A stretch of DNA of 64,000 nt from Mycobacterium sp. MYCO198283 (lineage in GTDB: Bacteria; Actinomycetota; Actinomycetes; Mycobacteriales; Mycobacteriaceae), in assembly GCF_021213805.1 (NCBI RefSeq), contig NZ_JAJQJI010000009.1, positions 62,001 to 126,000 of the forward strand, written 5' to 3'. The notes beneath the pieces were generated by a model. The model saw only the letters and a list, made by a program, of their open reading frames with translations. It did not search any database and had not been told where the DNA came from. A program made the translations under genes and the position numbers. Numbering within the stretch: the stretch's first letter is position 1; each line of letters begins with the position of its first letter. This document shows positions 27,281 to 35,424 of the stretch, in pieces.

Positions 27281-27320
27281 GTCGTCCACCCCATAAGTCC
27301 CACCACCACCACCACCACCA
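27268..27320 (+). repeat. Tandem 16-bp repeat followed by (CCA)7 just before a ribosome site
   Basis: GTCCACCCAATAAGTC (27268-27283) and GTCCACCCCATAAGTC (27284-27299) differ at one base; the first copy carries the SDR stop codon. A run of seven CCA triplets (27300-27320) follows and abuts the AGGAG ribosome site of the gene at 27332. Such runs can change length by slippage and alter spacing or structure around the upstream leader. Confidence 0.8.
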
Positions 27321-27331
27321 AGGAGATCCCC

Positions 27332-27880
27332 ATGGCACGCGCAACGCTGTTCCACCAACTGCACGACATCGGCCTCGCGGCCTGGTTCGGCGGCACGCTC
27401 GCCAACGCCGTCGCGCTCAACGCCGCGGCCGCCGACGCCGGCGGCTCGACCCGCACCGGGGCGGTGGCCAACAAGGGCTGGAACCGGTGGACGCCGGTGA
27501 ACGCCGCCGCGATCGGCGTGCACCTGGTCGGCGCGGCCGGACTGGTCAAGCACGACATGGGTCGGGCGAAGGTGCAGCAGGGCGTGCCGAGCATGGCCGC
27601 GGCCAAGACCGGGCTGACGGTCGCCGCCCTGGCGGTGACCGGGTACAGCCGCCTGCTGGGGCGCCGGGTCGCCGCGCACGACGCCGTGCCCGCCGCGGAC
27701 GGCACCACGCCACTGCAGACCACGCCGCCCGACGTGGCCGCCGCGCAGAAGCAGCTCAAGCTGCTGCAGTGGGCCATCCCCGCGCTCACCGGCGGGCTCG
27801 TCCTCATCGGCGCCTACGCCAGCGAGCAGTACCGGCCGGAGGAGGTCACGAAGGGCCTGCTCCAGCGGGTGCTGCCGTGA
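27332..27880 (+). CDS. Actinobacterial membrane protein, unknown function
   Basis: 182 residues from the ATG at 27332 after AAGGAG. Hydrophobic segments at about 9-28 (IGLAAWFGGTLANAVALNAA), 54-72, 88-104 and 150-166 suggest up to four membrane helices, with LFHQLHDIGLAAWFGG at the start and QLKLLQWAIPALTGG near the end, a layout seen in hypothetical proteins that follow SDR genes in mycobacteria. No enzymatic motif. Its stop overlaps the next GTG by 4 bases. Confidence 0.7.
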   Translation: MARATLFHQLHDIGLAAWFGGTLANAVALNAAAADAGGSTRTGAVANKGWNRWTPVNAAAIGVHLVGAAGLVKHDMGRAKVQQGVPSMAAAKTGLTVAALAVTGYSRLLGRRVAAHDAVPAADGTTPLQTTPPDVAAAQKQLKLLQWAIPALTGGLVLIGAYASEQYRPEEVTKGLLQRVLP

Positions 27881-28296
27881 CCACGGCCGAAGACCTGCAC
27901 GGCGACCCGCACGTCGAGCGCTACCTGGAAACCGGCGGCGAGGACGGCTTCCACTGGCACGGCACCGAGATCCTCATCCTGTTCACGAAGGGCCGCAAGA
28001 CCGGCCAGGAGCGCCGCCACGCGCTGATCTTCCGCACCTGGGGCGACGACGCCTACCTGGTGGTGGCGTCCAAGGGCGGCGCCGACCAGCCGCCGGCGTG
28101 GTTCCGCAATCTGCAGGCAAACCCCGACGCCGAGGTGCAGATCAGAGCCGAGCGGTTCCCCGTACGGGCGCGGGTCGCCACCGACGACGAGCACCCGAAG
28201 ATGTGGTCGCGGATGGTCGAGGTGTGGCCGGACTACGACGAGTACCAGCGCAAGACGTCGCGGCCCATCCCGGTGGTGGTGCTCGAACGCCGCTGA
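27877..28296 (+). CDS. Ddn-like F420-dependent nitroreductase family protein
   Basis: 139 residues from GTG 27877. The fold is the split beta-barrel of the deazaflavin-dependent nitroreductase family: TKGRKTGQERRHALIFRTWGDDAYLVVASKGGADQPPAWFRNLQANPDAEVQI contains KGRKTG, VVASKGG..PPAWF and the NLQANPDAEV strand that hold F420 in Ddn relatives (cited in parts; longest run here is one family block). It reduces quinones or nitro compounds with F420H2. Coupled to the membrane protein gene. Confidence 0.85.
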   Translation: MTTAEDLHGDPHVERYLETGGEDGFHWHGTEILILFTKGRKTGQERRHALIFRTWGDDAYLVVASKGGADQPPAWFRNLQANPDAEVQIRAERFPVRARVATDDEHPKMWSRMVEVWPDYDEYQRKTSRPIPVVVLERR

Positions 28297-28323
28297 TCTG
28301 CCGCCCCGGGCCACAATGGGGCG

Positions 28324-29259
28324 GTGCGGACGTGGCGCAGGCGGGGTGCGATCGCGGCGGCGGCCGTGCTGGCGGTGGCTTTGGTGCTGCTCGGCGGTGC
28401 CGCCGCGTGGTTCGGTATCCCGGCCTGGCGCGGTGGCTACATCGAGAACTGGACCGCCCGCGACGGCGAGGTGGTCAAGAACCTCACCTATCGCGACGGG
28501 TTGGGTTACGACCTGTACCTGCCGGCGGGCGCGGCGTCGCGGCCGGAGCAGTCGGCGGTCGTGTTCCTCCACGGCGGCGCGTGGACGGGTGGCTCGCGCA
28601 AGTACATGGACTACGCCGCGCGGCGGTACGCCAAGGCCGGTTACCTCACCGCGACCATCGACTACTCCGTCAACCGGGACGGCAACGGCGTCACCATGTT
28701 CCGGATGCTCGACGACGTCGGCGCCGCCATCGAGGCGCTCAAGGCGGAGACCGCGCGGCGCGGCTACCACGTCACCCGGCTCGCGCTGTCGGGGACGTCC
28801 GCCGGCGGCCACCTGGCGCTGCTCTACGCCTACTCGCGCGCCGCCCGGTCGACCATCCCGCTGAAGCTCGTGTTCACCCAGGTCGCCCCCACCGACTTCA
28901 GCGCCCAGAGCTGGGGTTCGGCCGACACCGCCGCCCAGCTGGTGAGCATGGGCACCGGCCGGCGGATCACCCCGCAGATGATGCTCGACGGCAGCGCCGA
29001 CGACGCGATCCGGTCGATCTCCCCGGTGGCGTTCGTCGGGCCCGCGAGCGTGCCCACGGTCGTCGCCTACGGGGGCCGCGACCACACCGTGTCGGTGTGG
29101 CATGCCGTGAAGCTGCTCCGTGCTCTCGACGACCATCGAATCGACCTCGCGTTCGTCGGCTATCCGCGCTCGGGCCACGAACTGACCAGGGACTCCGAGA
29201 GCGTCGCGCGCTGGAAGACGGTCACGCTCGACTACCTGCAGCGCTATCTGACGGGTTGA
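28324..29259 (+). CDS. Membrane-anchored alpha/beta hydrolase (HSL/carboxylesterase-like)
   Basis: 311 residues from GTG 28324. An N-terminal membrane anchor (AAAAVLAVALVLLGGAAAW) precedes an esterase domain: VVFLHGGAWTGGS oxyanion HGGxW motif, LALSGTSAGGHLALL with the nucleophile Ser in GTSAGG, VVAYGGRDHTV with the acid Asp and GYPRSGHEL with the His. It is probably located on the outer face of the membrane, hydrolysing short to medium esters. The gene stands between the Ddn-like gene and the MFS gene. Confidence 0.85.
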   Translation: MRTWRRRGAIAAAAVLAVALVLLGGAAAWFGIPAWRGGYIENWTARDGEVVKNLTYRDGLGYDLYLPAGAASRPEQSAVVFLHGGAWTGGSRKYMDYAARRYAKAGYLTATIDYSVNRDGNGVTMFRMLDDVGAAIEALKAETARRGYHVTRLALSGTSAGGHLALLYAYSRAARSTIPLKLVFTQVAPTDFSAQSWGSADTAAQLVSMGTGRRITPQMMLDGSADDAIRSISPVAFVGPASVPTVVAYGGRDHTVSVWHAVKLLRALDDHRIDLAFVGYPRSGHELTRDSESVARWKTVTLDYLQRYLTG

Positions 29260-29283
29260 CCGACCGGATCGCATCACACACCC

Positions 29284-29309
29284 GTTAGTGGAGCTAAACG
29301 TGGGGGTAA
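29284..29309 (+). promoter_or_regulatory. SigF-like promoter for the MFS gene
   Basis: GTTA at 29284-29287, sixteen bases, then GGGTAA at 29304-29309. The mycobacterial SigF consensus is GTTT, 15-17 bases, GGGTAT. The start ATG at 29319 is ten bases past the -10 element, so the transcript would be leaderless or nearly so. Sequence match only. Confidence 0.4.
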
Positions 29310-29318
29310 GCGCACGCC

Positions 29319-30935
29319 ATGGTGCATCGCGTCGGCAACCCTCGAACCCAGCAGCGCGACGTCTCGCCGCCGTCCTCGGCGACCGACGCCGCCGACCCGC
29401 CCGACCGGCTCGACGCCCGGCTGCTGCGCATCGCCGGGGTGTGCCTGCTCGGCGCGGTCATGACGATCCTCGACACGACGGTCGTCAACGTCGCGCAGCG
29501 CACGTTCATCGCGGAGTTCGGCTCGACCGAGGCCACCGTCGCCTGGACCATGACCGGCTACACGCTGGCGCTTTCCACCGTCATCCCGCTCACCGGCTGG
29601 GCGGTGGACCGGTTTGGCACCAAGCGGCTGTTCATCGCCTCGGTGGTGCTCTTCACCGCCGGATCCCTGCTGTGCGCGTTCGCCGACACCGTCGGGCTGC
29701 TGGTCGCGTTCCGCGTGGTGCAGGGGCTCGGCGGCGGCATGCTGATGCCGCTCACGTTCACCATCCTGACCCGTGAAGCCGGGCCGAAACGGATGGGCCG
29801 GCTCGCCGCGGTGCTCGGCGTTCCGATGCTGCTCGGCCCGATCGGCGGCCCCATCCTGGGCGGCTGGCTGATCGACGCCTACGGCTGGGAGTGGATCTTC
29901 CTCATCAACGTGCCGATCGGCGTCGCGGCGGTGATCCTGGCGGCGATCGTGTTCCCCGCCGACAACCCGGGGACGGCCGAGCGGTTCGACGTCATCGGCA
30001 TGCTGTTGCTCTCACCCGGGCTCGCGATCTTCCTCTACGGCGTCTCCGCGATCCCCGAGTACGGCAGGTTCACCGACAGCCACGTCGCCGTGCCCGCACT
30101 CGTCGGCCTGGCGCTGATCGTCGGCTTCGTCTACCACGCGCTGGTGCGGGCCGACCATCCGCTGATCGACCTGCGGCTGTTCACCGACCGGGCGGTGTCC
30201 GCCGCGAACGGCGCGATGCTGTTCTTCGCCGCGGCGTTCTTCGGCGCCAGCCTCATCCTGCCGAGCTACTTCCAGCAGCTGCTGCACCTGACGCCGCTGC
30301 AGTCCGGGGTGCACCTCATCCCGCAGGGCCTCGGGGCGATGGTCACCATGCCGATCGCCGGGCAGATCGTCGACCGCCGGGGGCCGCGGCCCGTCGTCCT
30401 CGCCGGGGTCGTGCTCATCACGTTCGGCATGGCCGCATTCGGCTACGGCGTGTGGCATCAAGACGCCTACCTGCCGGGCCTGGCCGGGGCGCTGGCCGTC
30501 ATCGGGCTGGGGATGGGCTGCATCATGATGCCGTTGACGACGGCCGCCGTGCAGACGCTGCGCCCCGAGCACATCGCCCGCGGCTCGACGCTCATCAACG
30601 TCAACCAGCGGGTGGCGGGCTCCGTCGGCACCGCCGTCATCTCGGTGATCCTCACCCACCAGATCGACCGCAGCGACGTCCTGCGCGCGGCCGAGCAGGT
30701 CAACGGGCTGCAGGAGCAGGCGCGGGCCGCGGGCCGGCCCGTCGATCCGGCCGCGATCCCGGCGATCGCCCGCCAACCCGGATTCCCCGACCACGTGATG
30801 GCGAGCCTCGCGCACGCCTACACCGCGACCTTCGTCGTCGCCGCGGTGCTGGCGGCGGTGACGCTGGTTCCGGCGCTGCTGCTGCCCAAGCGGCCGCCCG
30901 AGACCGCCGTGTCACCGGCGGCCGCCGCGGCCTGA
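29319..30935 (+). CDS. MFS drug efflux transporter, DHA2 (EmrB/QacA) family
   Basis: 538 residues, fourteen predicted helices. MTILDTTVVNVAQRTF is the TM1 motif D1 (LDxTVVNVA), GWAVDRFGTKRLF is motif A, FRVVQGLGGGMLMPL and PMLLGPIGGPILGGWLID are motifs B and C of proton antiporters. The C-terminal half is complete to LLPKRPPE. It pumps lipophilic or cationic drugs by proton antiport in the inner membrane. No adjacent regulator; a SigF-like promoter lies immediately upstream. Confidence 0.92.
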   Translation: MVHRVGNPRTQQRDVSPPSSATDAADPPDRLDARLLRIAGVCLLGAVMTILDTTVVNVAQRTFIAEFGSTEATVAWTMTGYTLALSTVIPLTGWAVDRFGTKRLFIASVVLFTAGSLLCAFADTVGLLVAFRVVQGLGGGMLMPLTFTILTREAGPKRMGRLAAVLGVPMLLGPIGGPILGGWLIDAYGWEWIFLINVPIGVAAVILAAIVFPADNPGTAERFDVIGMLLLSPGLAIFLYGVSAIPEYGRFTDSHVAVPALVGLALIVGFVYHALVRADHPLIDLRLFTDRAVSAANGAMLFFAAAFFGASLILPSYFQQLLHLTPLQSGVHLIPQGLGAMVTMPIAGQIVDRRGPRPVVLAGVVLITFGMAAFGYGVWHQDAYLPGLAGALAVIGLGMGCIMMPLTTAAVQTLRPEHIARGSTLINVNQRVAGSVGTAVISVILTHQIDRSDVLRAAEQVNGLQEQARAAGRPVDPAAIPAIARQPGFPDHVMASLAHAYTATFVVAAVLAAVTLVPALLLPKRPPETAVSPAAAAA

Positions 30936-30996
30936 GCGCACCGCAGCCGCGCGGTCGCCGGCACCGCGTCCCGCCGCGCGCCGTAGAGTCCGGCGG

Positions 30997-31521
30997 GTGA
31001 GCTCGCCCCGCAGCCATGCGCGATCGGTGCGGGGCGCGCTCGTCGGCGCGAGCTCGGCCGTGATGGCCGCCGGCGCGCATGCGGCCGGCGGTGCTTCGCT
31101 GGGCCGCGGACCGGCCCTGATCGTCGTGTCGCTGGTGTGCGCCACCGTCGGCGCGCTCTGCGCGAGCGCCCGCCTCGACGGCCGCCACCGGATGCCGGTC
31201 GTCACCGCGGCGCTCGCGGCGGCGCAGTTCGCGAGCCACCTGACCTTCGCGTTCGCCGGGCACCACCACGACGGCGGGCTCGGCCCCGCGATGGTGGCGG
31301 CGCACCTACTCGCCGCGGTGCTGCTGGGCGCCGCGATCTCGCTCGTCGAATACCTCTGCGTCGTCGGCGCGTCGGTGCTGTGCTGGCTCCGGCTGTTCGC
31401 CGCCGCCACCTCGCGACCGCCCGCGTTCCGGGCCCGCCGCGCACCCGATGTCGTCGTCGCGCGCCGTGAGCTGCTGCGCTGCGGGCTCGCCACCCGCGCG
31501 CCGCCCGCGCCCACCCGCTGA
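30997..31521 (+). CDS. Membrane protein with His-rich loop, next to PepSY gene
   Basis: 174 residues from GTG 30997. Four hydrophobic stretches (about 14-32, 40-56, 68-84, 100-130). The segment FASHLTFAFAGHHHDGG has four His residues between helices, which may bind a metal. The C-terminal part is basic. Family not recognised, though small His-containing membrane proteins of this kind are often found beside PepSY proteins in actinobacteria. It probably forms an operon with the gene at 31625. Confidence 0.6.
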   Translation: MSSPRSHARSVRGALVGASSAVMAAGAHAAGGASLGRGPALIVVSLVCATVGALCASARLDGRHRMPVVTAALAAAQFASHLTFAFAGHHHDGGLGPAMVAAHLLAAVLLGAAISLVEYLCVVGASVLCWLRLFAAATSRPPAFRARRAPDVVVARRELLRCGLATRAPPAPTR

Positions 31522-31624
31522 CCCGTCTTCTCCCGTGCCGCCTCCCCGCGAGGCGGCTCCCCGCTGCCGTGCGCAGCCCCCACGCGCCCGACGCGCGCGT
31601 CCCCACCCTGGCGAAGGACCTCCC

Positions 31625-33010
31625 TTGACGACGACCCCTGACGACGTGCACGACCCCACCACCCGCCGCCGGCATCCGCGCGGCCTGCGACCGCTGCTGC
31701 TGCGGCTGCACTTCTACGCCGGCGTCTTCGTCGGCCCGTTCATCCTGGTCGCCGCGGTGACCGGGCTGCTGTACGCGCTGATCCCGCAGCTGGACGCCGC
31801 GGTGTACCGCCATGAACTGACCGTCGACCGGATCGGGCCGCAGCGGCTGCCGCTGGCCGATCAGCTCGCCGCGGCGCGCACCGCCCACCCCGAGGGCGCG
31901 GTGGAGAGCATCCGGCCGCCGGCCGCACCCGACGAGACCACCCGCATCACGCTCGCGGTGGACGACGTTCCGCCCGACTACGCGCGGACGGTGTTCGTCG
32001 ACCCCTACAGCGGTGAGGTGCGCGGCGCGTTGACCACCTACGGCGAGTGGATGCCGGTGCGGGCCTGGTTCGACGAACTCCACCGCAACCTGCACCTCGG
32101 CGCGCTCGGCCGCAATTACAGCGAGCTCGCCGCCAGCTGGCTGTGGGTGATCTCGCTGGCCGGGCTGGTGCTGTGGTTCACCCACCGCCGCGACACCCGC
32201 CGGCTCCGCCGCCTGGCCGTGCCCGACCGCGGCACGACCGGCCGGCGCCGGCAGCTGTCCTGGCACGGCGCGCTGGGGGTGTGGACGCTGGCGGTGCTGC
32301 TGGGGCTCTCGGTCACCGGCATCACCTGGTCGCGGTACGGCGGGGAGTCGGTGAACCTGGTGCAGGAGGCGCTGCGGACCGCGGCCCCGACCGTGGACAC
32401 CGCCGCGGCCGGGCACCATCACGGCTCGCCCGCCGCCGCCGGGGTCGCCGGCGCCGACACCGTGCTCCGCACCGCCGAATCGGCCGGCCTGCGCGCACCG
32501 CTGTGGCTGTATCCGCCCGCGGCGCCGGGAGAGAACTGGCGGGTTGAGGAGAACAAGCGCACCTGGCCGACGCAGTTCGACGCGATCGCGGTCGACCCGG
32601 GTACCGGACAGCTCACCGACCGCGTCGACTTCGCCGAGTGGCCGTTCCTGGCGAAGCTCACGAACTGGGCGATCGACGCGCACATGGGCGTGCTGTTCGG
32701 CCCGATCAACCAGGCCGTGCTGATCCTCACCGCCCTCGGCCTGATCGCGATCGTGCTGCTCGGCTACCGCATGTGGTGGCAGCGGCGGCCGACGCGCGGC
32801 ACCTGGGCGCGTCCCCGCCCGCCGGCACGCGGCGCGCTGCGCAGCTTTCCGGTCGCGGCGCGGGCCGGCGTCGTCGCGCTCGCGCTCGCCGTCAGCTGGT
32901 TCCTGCCGCTGTTCGGGCTGAGTTTCGCCGCGTTCGTCGCCGTCGACGTCGCGGTCGCCGCGGCGACCCGCCGGCGGGCGGCACGATTGACCGGGGACGG
33001 CGCCGGGTAG
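31625..33010 (+). CDS. PepSY-domain membrane protein (PepSY-associated TM / iron-uptake-type)
   Basis: 461 residues from TTG 31625, preceded by GAAGGA. LLLRLHFYAGVFVGPFILVAAVTGLLYAL is the first PepSY-TM helix pair; FDELHRNLHLG and the late WAIDAHMGVLFGPINQ contain the paired His typical of this family, which suggests heme or metal handling or ferric reduction. Two periplasmic PepSY-like regions (about 65-140 and 280-350) separate the four main helices. A His-rich spacer (AGHHHGSPAA) is present. The gene follows the His-rich membrane protein by 103 bases. Confidence 0.82.
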   Translation: MTTTPDDVHDPTTRRRHPRGLRPLLLRLHFYAGVFVGPFILVAAVTGLLYALIPQLDAAVYRHELTVDRIGPQRLPLADQLAAARTAHPEGAVESIRPPAAPDETTRITLAVDDVPPDYARTVFVDPYSGEVRGALTTYGEWMPVRAWFDELHRNLHLGALGRNYSELAASWLWVISLAGLVLWFTHRRDTRRLRRLAVPDRGTTGRRRQLSWHGALGVWTLAVLLGLSVTGITWSRYGGESVNLVQEALRTAAPTVDTAAAGHHHGSPAAAGVAGADTVLRTAESAGLRAPLWLYPPAAPGENWRVEENKRTWPTQFDAIAVDPGTGQLTDRVDFAEWPFLAKLTNWAIDAHMGVLFGPINQAVLILTALGLIAIVLLGYRMWWQRRPTRGTWARPRPPARGALRSFPVAARAGVVALALAVSWFLPLFGLSFAAFVAVDVAVAAATRRRAARLTGDGAG

Positions 33011-33045
33011 CCGAACGGCGACAGCACGACAACCGGGAGGTGTCC

Positions 33046-33387
33046 GTGGCGGACCATGTCGAGGTCGACCCCGCACTGTGGGAGGAGTTCCACCGCGTCG
33101 TCAACATGACGTCGCGGGAACTCTCCGAATGGCTGCGCACCCGATCGGCCGAGGAAGACGCGGAGGCCCTGCCCGACCAGGCGGGGACCCCGACGGGCCG
33201 GCACGTGCTGGCGATCCTGCAGAAACGCAAGGTCGACCTCACCGAGGACGACGAGCGCGTGATGCGCCGGGTCGTCGAACGCATCCACGCCGAGCGTGGC
33301 GTGGACATGGAACCGAAAGCCGGACAAGAGAACTGGCGTCACCGCCTGATGACGCTGGGACACGACCCACTGAAAGCGGGACGATGA
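33046..33387 (+). CDS. DUF3140 family protein
   Basis: 113 residues from GTG 33046 (GGGAGG at 33035-33040). LWEEFHRVVNMTSRELSEWL, LPDQAGTPTGRHVLAILQKRK and ENWRHRLMTLGHDPLK match the small cytoplasmic DUF3140 family of actinobacteria, function unknown. It overlaps the next small gene by 4 bases (ATGA). These short proteins are often found with stress-linked genes, but nothing here proves that. Confidence 0.75.
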   Translation: MADHVEVDPALWEEFHRVVNMTSRELSEWLRTRSAEEDAEALPDQAGTPTGRHVLAILQKRKVDLTEDDERVMRRVVERIHAERGVDMEPKAGQENWRHRLMTLGHDPLKAGR

Positions 33388-33557
33388 TGGACCGAGGTAG
33401 CGCCAAGCACAGCCCCCGCGAGGACGACGCGCTCAAAGCTGAGCTGCAGGGCATGCTCAAGGCGAACCACTCCACCCGGGCGGAGGAGTGGCGCGACCCC
33501 GAAGGCCCGGCCGACGACGACCCGGACGTGCCCATCGCCGGGCCCACCGACCGCTGA
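33384..33557 (+). CDS. Small acidic conserved protein (57 residues)
   Basis: ATG 33384 within the stop of the DUF3140 gene; a second ATG follows directly. Sequence features: KHSPREDDALKAELQGMLKANHSTRAEEWRDPE, then an Asp/Pro-rich tail. The HSPREDD...RAEEWRDPE pattern is one I associate with small actinobacterial proteins of unknown role. Translation is coupled to the DUF3140 gene. No motif gives a function. (Segments quoted discontinuously in meaning; the protein has no Cys.). Confidence 0.65.
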   Translation: MMDRGSAKHSPREDDALKAELQGMLKANHSTRAEEWRDPEGPADDDPDVPIAGPTDR

Positions 33558-33601
33558 CGGCCGCCCCTGGACTCCCACGTGCGGTGGGACGTGGCGCGGC
33601 G

Positions 33602-34648
33602 GTGCCGGTCATCGCGCTGACCGGTTACCTCGGCGCCGGCAAGACCACGCTGCTCAACCATGTGCTGCGCACGCCCGGCGCGCGGATCGGGGTGGTGATC
33701 AACGACTTCGGCGAGCTCAACGTCGACGCGTCGCTGGTCACCGGGCAGGTCGACGAGCCGGCGTCGATCACCGGCGGCTGCATCTGCTGCCTGCCCGACG
33801 ACGGCGGTCTCGACGAGGCGCTGGAGAAGCTCGCCGATCCCCGGCTGGCGCTCGACGCGATCATCGTCGAGGCGAGCGGGCTGGCCGATCCGGTGGCGAT
33901 CGCGCGCATCATCCGGTTCAGCGGCGTCAAGCGGATCCGGCCGGGCGGCGTGGTGGACGTGGTCGACGCGGCGGCGCACGCCGGCACCGTCGACGCCGGA
34001 AAAACCACGGGGGCGAGCGGAGCGACGGGAGGGAAAACCGCGCCGCCGGCCCGCTACGGCGTCGCCTCGCTGGTGGTGGTGAACAAGCTCGACCGCATCC
34101 CCGAACGCGACCGCGCCGCGACCCTGGCGGGCATCGAAGGCCGGGTGCGGCAGCGCAACCCGCACGCCCACGTCGTCGGCACCGTCGGCGCGCGGATCGA
34201 TCCGGCCCTGCTCTACGACGTCGCCGCCGGTGACGACGCCACCGGCCAGCTCTCGCTGCGCGAGCTGTGGCTGGAACCGGCCCACGCCGACGCCGCCGAC
34301 CACGTGCACGCCGCCTCGGTCACCGCCACCAGCGGCGGGCACGTCGATCCCGGCGCGCTGCTCGACCTGGCCGAGCGGCCGCCGGCCGGCGTGTACCGGC
34401 TCAAGGGCGTCGTGGCGGTGCGCCACCGCGACCGGAGCCGCAGCTATGTGCTCAACGTCGTCGGCGATGCGGTCCACGTGTCGGCGGCTCCGCCGCGGGC
34501 GGTGACCAACAGCCTGGTCGCGATCGGGACGGCCTTCGACGAGGCGCAGGTGCGCGCCCGGCTCGCGGCGGCGCTGCGCCCGCGCGACGGGCCCGCGCCG
34601 GCGGCCGGTGTCCGGCGATGGCAGCGCTACCGGCGGGCGAGCGGGTGA
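33602..34648 (+). CDS. CobW/COG0523-family GTPase (putative metal chaperone)
   Basis: 348 residues from GTG 33602. G1/Walker A GYLGAGKTTLL at 8-18, GGCICC (C60, C62, C63) the metal-binding CxCC of the family, EASGLADP switch region, NKLD at 161-164 for guanine, and a C-terminal CobW_C domain (VYRLKGVVAV). The family delivers zinc, cobalt or other metals with GTP. An unusual Gly/Thr-rich stretch at 130-150 (nucleotides 33989-34051) before NKLD looks inserted. It overlaps the next gene. Confidence 0.88.
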   Translation: MPVIALTGYLGAGKTTLLNHVLRTPGARIGVVINDFGELNVDASLVTGQVDEPASITGGCICCLPDDGGLDEALEKLADPRLALDAIIVEASGLADPVAIARIIRFSGVKRIRPGGVVDVVDAAAHAGTVDAGKTTGASGATGGKTAPPARYGVASLVVVNKLDRIPERDRAATLAGIEGRVRQRNPHAHVVGTVGARIDPALLYDVAAGDDATGQLSLRELWLEPAHADAADHVHAASVTATSGGHVDPGALLDLAERPPAGVYRLKGVVAVRHRDRSRSYVLNVVGDAVHVSAAPPRAVTNSLVAIGTAFDEAQVRARLAAALRPRDGPAPAAGVRRWQRYRRASG

Positions 34649-35346
34649 TCCCCGTCGACCCGCCCGCCGCGTCCCGGCGGTCGCATGTGGTCCGGCTCGC
34701 CGCATTCGCGGGGTTCCTGCTGACGCTGTTCTTCCTGACGGCGGTCGCGGGGGTGGTCGACGTCGGGCAGGTTCGCGGCGCGGTGGCCGCGACGGGACCG
34801 GCGGCGCCGCTGGTCTACGTGGTCGTGTCCGCGGCGCTCGGGGCGGTGTTCGTGCCCGGTCCGATCCTCGCGGCGGGCAGCGGCGTGTTGTTCGGACCGC
34901 TGCTGGGGACCGTCGTCACGCTGGGTGCCACCGTCGGCACCGCGGTCGTGGCGGGCCTTGTCGGGCGCCGCGCGGGCCGTGACAGCGCCCGCGCGCTGCT
35001 CGGTGCCCGCCGCGCCGAGCGCATCGACGCCGAGATCGCCCGCTGGGGGCTGTGGGCGGTGGTCGGCCAGCGGTTCGTGCCCGCGGTGTCCGACGCACTG
35101 GCGTCCTACGCGTTCGGCGCGTTCGGCGTGCCGGTGTGGCAGCTGGCGGTCGGAGCGTTTATCGGCTCGGTGCCCCGGGCGTTCGTCTACACCGCGCTCG
35201 GGGCGTCGATCGGCGAGCTCTCGGCGCCGCTCGCGTTCACCGCGATCGCCGTGTGGTGTGTGACGGCCGTGGTGGGCGCGCTGCTCGCGCGCGGCGCGTA
35301 TCGGCGCTGGCGCGCCGGTGGGCCCACCGAACCGGACCGCCGCTGA
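34618..35346 (+). CDS. TVP38/TMEM64 (DedA-like) membrane protein
   Basis: 242 residues from ATG 34618; a GTG at 34645 in a GTGA overlap with the CobW stop is an equally plausible start. About five helices, with the core VFVPGPILAAGSGVLFGPLLGTV (cited in part) and VGQRFVPAVSDALASYAFG, then GSVPRAFVYTALG: the F.PG.I and GS.PR motifs of the VTT (SNARE-associated) domain. Members are thought to move phospholipids or maintain membrane potential. Co-transcribed with the CobW gene. Confidence 0.85.
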   Translation: MAALPAGERVIPVDPPAASRRSHVVRLAAFAGFLLTLFFLTAVAGVVDVGQVRGAVAATGPAAPLVYVVVSAALGAVFVPGPILAAGSGVLFGPLLGTVVTLGATVGTAVVAGLVGRRAGRDSARALLGARRAERIDAEIARWGLWAVVGQRFVPAVSDALASYAFGAFGVPVWQLAVGAFIGSVPRAFVYTALGASIGELSAPLAFTAIAVWCVTAVVGALLARGAYRRWRAGGPTEPDRR

Positions 35347-35424
35347 CATCCGGCAAGTTACCCTTCGGTAGACAGACGCCACCTGCCCTCATACGGCCTC
35401 GGCCGCCCGACGCGAAGGACACCC

